From positions 1-18,484 of the forward strand of contig JACMOF010000467.1 of assembly GCA_014378155.1 (NCBI GenBank): a DNA stretch of 18,484 bases, given 5' to 3'. The notes below the pieces were generated by a model, which searched no databases, was not told the origin of the DNA, and worked only from the letters and a program-made list of their open reading frames with translations. The position numbers and the translations under genes were made by a program. Each line of letters begins with the position of its first letter. Position 1 is the first letter of the stretch. The DNA is from Caulobacter sp. Its GTDB lineage: Bacteria; Pseudomonadota; Alphaproteobacteria; Caulobacterales; Caulobacteraceae. Positions 13,917 to 18,484 of this stretch are shown piece by piece.

Positions 13917-14870
13917 TTAGTCCTCCGCCCACGCCTTGATCAGTTGGTGGGCGATCGCCAGCGGCGGCGGGGCGAAGAAGCCCTCCATCTCGCCCCTGAT
14001 CAGGGCCTTGGCCTCGTCCTTGGTGAACCACTTGACCGCTTCCAGCTCGGTCTGGTCGGGGGCGGCCTGGTCGCTGTCGACGTCGGCCATCAGGCCCATC
14101 ATCAGCGACGACGGCCAGGGCCAGGGCTGGCTGGAGTGGTAGCGAACGGCGGTTGCGGTCAGGCCCGCCTCTTCCTTTAGCTCGCGGGCGCAGCCTTCCT
14201 CGATCGTCTCGCCGGGCTCGATGAAGCCGGCCAGGGCGGAATACATGCCGGCCGGCCAGGCGGCCTGGCGACCCAGGAGGCATTTGCCGTCGTGCAGGGC
14301 CAGCATGATCGCCACCGGGTCGGTGCGCGGGAAGTGCTCGGTGTGGCAGGCCGGGCAGAGCCGCTTCCAGCCGCCATCGGTGACGGCGGTCTCCTGGCCG
14401 CAGGCGCTGCACCACCGGTGCTTGCGACGCCATTCGAACATCGACTTGGCGGTGGCCAATATGCCGGCGTCGGGCGGCGGCAGCATCGGGGCGACGCCCC
14501 GCAGCTCCTCGAACCGGCCCAGGCCCTGCAGCGGGCCCTCGACGGGATCGGCCGAGCCTTCGAGATCCACCGCGAACACCGCGATGTCCTTCCACAGCCC
14601 CATGAACAGCAGCCGCTCGGGCGTGCCGGCCAAGTCCTTGGCCATGTCGGCCCGCAGATAGGCGATCTGGACGCTGGCCGGCTTGTCCTCGCCATCCTTG
14701 TCTTGGGACGCAGGCGCGTCCTCGACCAGCGGCTTGCCATTCCAGAGAGCCACGGCCAGCGAATGCGGATCGTCGGCCTTCTCGGCCAGCCACGACTCGT
14801 CGCCGCGCCGCTCGCCAGCGCGGTCCAGCGGGTTGCCGGCGAAGATGTTGGTGATGATCGAAAGAGCCAT
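13917..14870 (-). CDS. nudC: NADH pyrophosphatase / NAD-capped RNA decapping Nudix hydrolase
   Basis: A 317-residue NudC-type Nudix enzyme. The N-terminal domain (about 1-145) is divergent. A four-cysteine zinc ribbon follows (Cys154, Cys157, Cys172, Cys175). The Nudix box occupies 215-237 (GFIEPGETIEEGC then RELKEEAGL) with all catalytic glutamates. The motif SQPWPWP at 247-253 is the mark of NADH pyrophosphatases, which split NADH to NMNH and AMP; E. coli NudC also removes NAD caps from RNA. ATG 14870 (MALSIITNIFAGNPLDR) was chosen for its fit with the family N-terminus although its Shine-Dalgarno (AAAGG) is close and weak; the open frame runs on to 14990 into the ffs promoter. It is divergent from ffs. 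Confidence 0.92.
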   Translation of the reverse strand: MALSIITNIFAGNPLDRAGERRGDESWLAEKADDPHSLAVALWNGKPLVEDAPASQDKDGEDKPASVQIAYLRADMAKDLAGTPERLLFMGLWKDIAVFAVDLEGSADPVEGPLQGLGRFEELRGVAPMLPPPDAGILATAKSMFEWRRKHRWCSACGQETAVTDGGWKRLCPACHTEHFPRTDPVAIMLALHDGKCLLGRQAAWPAGMYSALAGFIEPGETIEEGCARELKEEAGLTATAVRYHSSQPWPWPSSLMMGLMADVDSDQAAPDQTELEAVKWFTKDEAKALIRGEMEGFFAPPPLAIAHQLIKAWAED

Positions 14871-14924
14871 GGCCTTTCTGTAGCATCCGCGACGAAGAGT
14901 CGTCACGGCCCGGCGCTTGATGTC

Positions 14925-14953
14925 TTGCATCCTTCTCGACGAGTCGCGATATA
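14925..14953 (+). promoter_or_regulatory. Predicted ffs promoter with an internal GANTC site
   Basis: TTGCAT (14925-14930) and GATATA (14948-14953) are separated by 17 bases and place the start at about 14959-14960, where the first paired base of the SRP RNA stem lies. A GANTC methylation site (GAGTC, 14941-14945) falls in the spacer and a second (GAGTC, 14897-14901) lies 44 bases upstream. Confidence 0.55.
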
Positions 14954-14958
14954 GGCCT

Positions 14959-15057
14959 CGGAGATCGGCGACGGGCGAAGCGCTCGCCAATCTGGTCAGG
15001 GCCGAGAGGCAGCAGCCACAACGAGTTAACCTTCGGGTCGGCTGTCGGTCTCCACCT
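14959..15057 (+). ncRNA. ffs: Signal recognition particle RNA (small bacterial type)
   Basis: About 99 bases folding into one long hairpin. The closing stem pairs 14960-14969 (GGAGATCGGC) with 15044-15053 (GTCGGTCTCC) using G-T wobbles. The universally conserved core is present: CTGGTCAGG (14992-15000), a tetraloop region GGCCGAGAGGC and AGCAGCCA on the 3' side, which form the Ffh (SRP54) binding site. The tetraloop reads GAGA where E. coli has GGAA; both fit the GNRA type. The RNA works with Ffh and FtsY to bring membrane proteins to the translocon. Position just upstream of dnaX is known in several alphaproteobacteria. The ends are set by the promoter and the stem and could be off by a few bases. 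Confidence 0.85.
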
Positions 15058-15081
15058 TCCCCCTGAAATCTGACAGCATCT

Positions 15082-15108
15082 GGCCTGCAAGCGCGGGCCG
15101 AGCCTTTT
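15082..15108 (+). terminator. Likely terminator of ffs
   Basis: GGCCTGC and GCGGGCC pair over 7 bases (one G-T wobble) around the loop AAGC, 25 bases after the end of the SRP RNA. GAGCC and then TTTT follow. The T run is short and offset, so it is only a moderate candidate. Confidence 0.45.
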
Positions 15109-15139
15109 GCTGCGCCTCTCCGCGCTCTACAGTCGAGAC

Positions 15140-17014
15140 ATGGCCGACCACGACGACCTCACCGATTCCGCGCCGCCGTGGGATGAAGCTCCCCCTGGGG
15201 CAGAGCACGAGCGCGACGCGAACACCGCCGACATCTTCGGGGCCGCGCCCATCGCCGCGCCCGTGGCGACGCTTCCGGCTGTAGCGGCGCTTCCGGCTGT
15301 GGCGGCGCCCGCCGTCACACCCATGACTTCCCAGGCGTCCGATCCCGCCGCCGCCTACACCGTGCTGGCCCGCAAGTACCGGCCGCGCACCTTCGAGGAT
15401 TTGATCGGCCAGGAGGCGATGGTCCGCACCCTGGCCAACGCCTTCTCCACCGGGCGCATCGCCCACGCTTTCATGCTCACCGGCGTGCGGGGGGGGGGCA
15501 AGACCACCACCGCCCGCCTGCTGGCCCGGGCCCTCAACTACGAGACCGACACCGTGCACCAGCCCTCGGTCGACCTGACCGTCGAGGGCCGGCACTGCAA
15601 GTCGATCATCGAGGGCCGGCACATGGACGTGCTGGAGCTCGACGCCGCGTCCCGCACCAAGGTCGACGAGATGCGCGAGCTGCTGGACGGGGTGCGCTAC
15701 GCCCCGGTCGAGGCGCGCTACAAGGTCTATATCATCGACGAAGTGCACATGCTGTCGACGGCGGCGTTCAACGCCCTGCTGAAGACGCTGGAAGAGCCGC
15801 CGCCGCACGCCAAGTTCATCTTCGCGACCACCGAGATCCGCAAGGTGCCGGTGACCATCCTGTCGCGCACCCAGCGCTTCGACCTGCGCCGGGTCGAGCC
15901 CGACGTGCTGGTCAAGCACTTCGCCAAGATCGCCGCCAATGAGGGCGCCAAGGTCGAGGAAGACGGCCTGGCCTTGATCGCCCGCGCCGCCGAGGGTTCG
16001 GTGCGCGACGGCCTCTCGCTGCTGGACCAGGCCATCGTTCAAGGCGAGCGCGGCTCCACCGTCACCGCCGCCGTGGTCCGCGACATGCTGGGCCTGGCCG
16101 ACCGCGGCCAGACCATCGCCCTGTTCGAGAACGTGATGAGCGGCAAGCCCGGCGACTCCCTGGCCGGCTTCCGCGCCCTGTGGGGCTTCGGGGCCGATCC
16201 GGCGGTGGTCATGCTCGACCTGCTGGACCATTGCCACGGCGCCTCGGTGGCCAAGGCCCTGGGGCCGGACGCCCTGACCCTGCCCAAGGAACAGGCGGCC
16301 CGCCTGACCGCGATCGGGGCCCAGACCTCGGCCGGGACCCTGTCGCGGCTGTGGCAGATGCTGCTCAAGGCCCATGACGAGGTGCGCCGCGCGCCCGATG
16401 CCCGGGCCGCCGCAGAGATGGCGCTGATCCGACTGTGCTATGCCGCCGACCTGCCGGGCCCGGAAGAGGCGTTGAAGGCTCTGCGCGACGGCCTGCCCGC
16501 TGGTGGCGGTCCTAGCGGCGGCGGCGGCGGCTCGGTCGGCGGCGGCGGGAATGGCGGCGCGGTCAGCGCTCAGCCCCGGATGATGGCCGCGCCGGCCGCC
16601 TCGGCTCTTCCGGTGTTGTCGTCCTTCGACGACGTGGTGAAGCTGATCGCCGAGAAACGCGACATCGGCCTGCGGCTGGATGTCGAGCAATATGTCCGTC
16701 CGATCAGCTTCCGGCCCGGGGCGATCACCTTCGAACCCGCCCCCGGCGCGCCCGGCAACCTGGCCGGCCGGCTGGTGCGGGCGCTCAAGGAATGGACCGG
16801 CCAGCCCTGGCTGGTGGCGGCCGAGGGCGGCGGCGGGGCCGAGAGCCTGATCGAACGCCAAAAGCGCGAAGACCGCGAGGAATTGGCCTCAATCAAGTCC
16901 GACCCGTTCGTGGCCTCGGTGTTCAGCGCCTTCCCCGGCGCCGAGATCGTCGAGATCCGCAAGATCCTGACGCCCGAGGCGCCGCCGATCGAGCCGGACG
17001 AGCTGGAAGAATAG
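15140..17014 (+). CDS. dnaX: DNA polymerase III clamp-loader subunit gamma/tau
   Basis: A 624-residue DnaX, the ATPase subunit that loads the beta clamp. Residues 1-70 form an acidic, Ala/Pro-rich extension not found in E. coli. The AAA+ core begins at LARKYRPRTFEDLIGQE (76-92), with Walker A GVRGGGKT (115-122), Walker B DEVH (200-203) and sensor FATTE. Only one cysteine (Cys153) is left in the zinc-module region, where E. coli has four, and the SRC motif reads SRT (Thr244). Domain III ends near 445. A Gly-rich linker (454-475) leads to the tau-like C-terminal part (about 485-624). In C. crescentus, ClpXP trims DnaX to shorter gamma forms next to such a region, so this linker probably serves the same use. 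ATG 15140 has a weak ribosome binding site; ATG at 15323 is an alternative. Confidence 0.95.
   Translation: MADHDDLTDSAPPWDEAPPGAEHERDANTADIFGAAPIAAPVATLPAVAALPAVAAPAVTPMTSQASDPAAAYTVLARKYRPRTFEDLIGQEAMVRTLANAFSTGRIAHAFMLTGVRGGGKTTTARLLARALNYETDTVHQPSVDLTVEGRHCKSIIEGRHMDVLELDAASRTKVDEMRELLDGVRYAPVEARYKVYIIDEVHMLSTAAFNALLKTLEEPPPHAKFIFATTEIRKVPVTILSRTQRFDLRRVEPDVLVKHFAKIAANEGAKVEEDGLALIARAAEGSVRDGLSLLDQAIVQGERGSTVTAAVVRDMLGLADRGQTIALFENVMSGKPGDSLAGFRALWGFGADPAVVMLDLLDHCHGASVAKALGPDALTLPKEQAARLTAIGAQTSAGTLSRLWQMLLKAHDEVRRAPDARAAAEMALIRLCYAADLPGPEEALKALRDGLPAGGGPSGGGGGSVGGGGNGGAVSAQPRMMAAPAASALPVLSSFDDVVKLIAEKRDIGLRLDVEQYVRPISFRPGAITFEPAPGAPGNLAGRLVRALKEWTGQPWLVAAEGGGGAESLIERQKREDREELASIKSDPFVASVFSAFPGAEIVEIRKILTPEAPPIEPDELEE
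15266..15301 (+). repeat. Two 18-bp tandem repeats in the dnaX N-terminal extension
   Basis: Two adjacent 18-base units that differ at two positions encode ATLPAV and AALPAV. They lie in the low-complexity region before the AAA+ domain and could vary in copy number between strains without harming the enzyme. Confidence 0.6.
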
Positions 17015-17018
17015 AAAT

Positions 17019-17153
17019 CTCCCTTCCCCCTTGATGGGGGAAGGGTCGGGGATGGGGGTGAAAGCGTTTCAGGATGTGGCCCTGCCGCGCCAAGGCCCGC
17101 CGACGCTGTCACCCCCACCACCAGCCCCTCCCCCATCAAGGGGGAGGGGGGCA
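17019..17153. repeat. Palindromic repeat between dnaX and ybaB
   Basis: The left arm (starting CCCTTCCCCCTTGATGGGGG, through GGGATGGGGGTGA) is matched by the right arm (TCACCCCCACC through CCCCCATCAAGGGGGAGGGG), with each CCCCCTTGATGGGGG also a hairpin by itself. It separates two genes usually co-transcribed, so it could dampen readthrough from dnaX to ybaB or stabilise the dnaX message. Confidence 0.8.
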
Positions 17154-17173
17154 TAAGAGCGGAGCCTAGACCC

Positions 17174-17503
17174 ATGAAAGACCTCGGCGGCCTGATGAAG
17201 CAGGCCCAGGCCATGCAGCAGAAACTGGCTGACGCCCAAGCCAAGCTCGCGGAATTGACGGTCGACGGCACCTCGGGCGGCGGCATGGTCACCGTCACGC
17301 TGAAGGGCTCGGGCGAACTCTTCAAGGTGGTGCTGGACGAGAGCCTGATCGAGCCCGGCGAAGGCGAGGTCATCGCCGACCTGATCGTCGCCGCCCATGC
17401 CGACGCCAAGAAGAAGCTGGACGCCCAGCAAGCCCAGATGATGCAGGAAGCCGCTGGCCCGATGGCGGGGCTGATGGGCGGCATGCCTGGGATGAAGTTC
17501 TAG
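17174..17503 (+). CDS. YbaB/EbfC family nucleoid-associated protein
   Basis: This 109-residue protein has the family layout: an N-terminal helix rich in Gln and Met (MKDLGGLMKQAQAMQQKLAD), a beta sheet (VTVTLKGSGELFKVVLDESL) and a C-terminal helix (ADLIVAAHADAKKKLDAQQA), ending in a Met/Gly-rich tail. YbaB/EbfC dimers bind DNA as tweezers and are commonly encoded between dnaX and recR, as here. Its stop TAG is in the same frame as recR, whose TTG start comes one codon later. No strong ribosome binding site is seen before 17174 (GGAG at about 17161-17164 is 9 bases off, which is acceptable). Confidence 0.93.
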   Translation: MKDLGGLMKQAQAMQQKLADAQAKLAELTVDGTSGGGMVTVTLKGSGELFKVVLDESLIEPGEGEVIADLIVAAHADAKKKLDAQQAQMMQEAAGPMAGLMGGMPGMKF

Positions 17504-17506
17504 GCC

Positions 17507-18109
17507 TTGGCCGCCTCCGCCGGACCCGAGATCGAGCGGCTGATCGCCCTGCTGTCAAAGCTGCCGGGCCTGGGCCCGCGCTCGGGCCGGCGGGCGGCGC
17601 TGGCCTTGCTGAAGAAGCGTGACACCCTGCTAGCGCCTTTGACGGCCGCCCTGGTCGACGCCCAGGCCAAGGTGCGGACCTGCTCGGTGTGCGGGTCGCT
17701 GGACACCTCCGATCCCTGCGCCATCTGCGCCGACCAGACCCGCGATCCGCGGCTGATCTGCGTGGTCGAGGAGGTGGGGTCGCTGTGGGCCATGGAGCGC
17801 GGACAGTCGTTCAAGGGCCGTTATCACGTGCTGGGCGGGCTTCTCTCGGCGCTGGACGGCATCGGGCCCGAGGCGCTGCGGGTCGGCGAGCTGCTGAGCC
17901 GCGCCACCGGCGGCGAGATTTCCGAGGTGATCCTGGCCCTTCCGGCCACCGTCGACGGCCAGACCACGGCGCATTATCTGGCCGACCGGCTGGTTCCGTC
18001 GGGTGTGTCGGTGACCATGCTGGCCCGGGGCGTGCCGGTGGGGGGAGACCTGGACTGGCTGGATGACGGGACGATCGCCCAGGCGCTGAGGGCGAGGCGG
18101 CCGGCGTAA
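17507..18109 (+). CDS. recR: Recombination mediator protein RecR
   Basis: A 200-residue RecR, which with RecO (and RecF) loads RecA on gapped DNA. The N-terminal helix-hairpin-helix includes [20 protein letters not shown]. The zinc finger has Cys59, Cys62, Cys71 and Cys74 ([16 protein letters not shown]). The TOPRIM domain begins at ICVVEE and ends near [10 protein letters not shown], followed by the C-terminal [21 protein letters not shown] Walker B-like signature. No ATG is available near the N-terminus; TTG 17507, three bases after the ybaB stop, is the only suitable start. It has no Shine-Dalgarno of its own, so translation probably depends on ribosomes ending ybaB. Confidence 0.94.
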   Translation: MAASAGPEIERLIALLSKLPGLGPRSGRRAALALLKKRDTLLAPLTAALVDAQAKVRTCSVCGSLDTSDPCAICADQTRDPRLICVVEEVGSLWAMERGQSFKGRYHVLGGLLSALDGIGPEALRVGELLSRATGGEISEVILALPATVDGQTTAHYLADRLVPSGVSVTMLARGVPVGGDLDWLDDGTIAQALRARRPA

Positions 18110-18115
18110 ATCCAG

Positions 18116-18247
18116 GTCCTCCCCTGTGGGGGAGGCGATCGCCAAGCGATCGGTGGGGGGCGTTTTGGGATAGCTGATCCGGGTCGTGGCCCCTTCCGAA
18201 GACTCCCCCCTCCGTCGGCTGCGCCGACACCTCCCCCAAAGGGCAGG
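18116..18247. repeat. Caulobacter-type intergenic palindromic repeat, truncated at the IS
   Basis: GTCCTCCCCTGTGGGGGAGG then GCGATCGCCAAGCGATCGG at the left end, CTCCGTCGGCTGCGCCGACA and CCTCCCCCAAAGGGCAGG at the right. It matches the repeat at 13781-13916 in order of modules. The right end lacks the last few bases of the palindrome where the insertion sequence begins. It contains one GANTC site (GACTC, 18201). Confidence 0.8.
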
Positions 18248-18484
18248 GCTATCGCATATGGCTGAGGAGCGAGGCCAGGAAGGCATCGTCCCATCCGGCG
18301 CGCTTGATCTTGGTCTTGATGGACCCTTTGTCGGGGTGCAGGCGCAGGGTGTTGAGGGCTATTTTCCGGAGGATGGCGAGGTTCTGCGGCGCGTTGTCCA
18401 TTCGGCTGCGCGAGGCGTCCTCGCACAGGGCCACGTCGAGCACCCAATGGAGCTGGTTCTCGATGGTCCAGTGGGTCTGGGCGA
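18244..18484 (-). mobile_element. ISAs1-family insertion sequence, right-hand part
   Basis: The transposase C-terminus is followed within 5 bases by CAGGG on the plus strand (18244-18248), which fits the outer end of an ISAs1-type terminal inverted repeat, overlapping the stop codon. The rest of the element lies beyond the window, so its other end and target duplication cannot be seen. The IS end abuts, and seems to interrupt, the intergenic repeat at 18116. Confidence 0.6.
18249..18484 (-). CDS. ISAs1-family transposase, C-terminal fragment (runs off the window)
   Basis: The frame is open to the window end and gives the last 78 or so residues. It begins AQTHWTIENQLHWVLDVALC, then EDASRSRMDNAPQNLAILRK, ALNTLRLHPDKGSIKTKIKR and GWDDAFLASLLSHMR. 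HWxIENxLHWVLDV with a following E-D-R pattern is the conserved C-terminal DDE region of ISAs1/H-repeat transposases and contains the catalytic Glu. The start is outside, so intactness is unknown; the C-terminus is complete. Confidence 0.88.
   Translation of the reverse strand, partial: AQTHWTIENQLHWVLDVALCEDASRSRMDNAPQNLAILRKIALNTLRLHPDKGSIKTKIKRAGWDDAFLASLLSHMR

Noticed and set aside
15026..16861. Long open frame on the minus strand opposite dnaX (611 codons)
   Set aside because: It is a mirror of the high-GC codon bias of dnaX: low-complexity Gly/Ala/Arg-rich, no domain, no ribosome binding site.

Overview
The window looks like ordinary chromosome from a Caulobacter-type alphaproteobacterium. 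This rests on the very high GC content, the order ffs-dnaX-ybaB-recR, a CycM-type cytochrome c next to kdsB and a prephenate dehydratase gene, a TIGR02301/DUF2385 protein (a mainly alphaproteobacterial family), GANTC (CcrM-type) sites, and gene ends packed with long GC-rich palindromic intergenic repeats. The genus is inferred from gene content, not from a database search.

Layout. 1-374: the edge of an intergenic repeat, then a glyoxalase-fold gene broken by one apparent base deletion (minus strand). 614-2710: an SDR oxidoreductase, a 45-residue small ORF with a strong ribosome binding site, and a nitronate monooxygenase-family gene whose Shine-Dalgarno lies inside a hairpin. 2711-4612: a palindromic repeat, a Crp/Fnr regulator (minus) divergent from a multi-pass membrane protein, and a small minus-strand gene. 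4613-6649: a divergent region with a perfect DnaA box, the TIGR02301 protein, and a slipin-NfeD pair. 6690-9851: a secreted TPR protein (minus), divergent from an M17 aminopeptidase that overlaps an NlpC/P60 peptidase. 9852-11407: a palindrome, a periplasmic thioredoxin-fold protein and a membrane-anchored cytochrome c with a strong terminator (both minus). 11565-13162: overlapping kdsB and pheA. 13351-14870: a MAPEG protein (plus) and an NADH pyrophosphatase (minus), converging on a long repeat. 14959-18109: SRP RNA, dnaX, ybaB and recR. 18116-18484: another repeat and the C-terminal end of an ISAs1-family transposase that runs off the window.

Together the genes cover replication and repair (dnaX, ybaB, recR), protein targeting (ffs), envelope work (kdsB, NlpC/P60, slipin/NfeD), respiration (cytochrome c) and general metabolism. 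I found no defence island, CRISPR array, prophage, tRNA or clearly new multi-gene system. The most interesting signals are small: the 45-residue ORF and masked ribosome binding site before the nitronate monooxygenase gene, the DnaA box at 4642, a GANTC site inside the ffs core promoter, the glycine-rich linker and unusual ATPase module of DnaX, and a TTG-started recR one codon after the in-frame ybaB stop.
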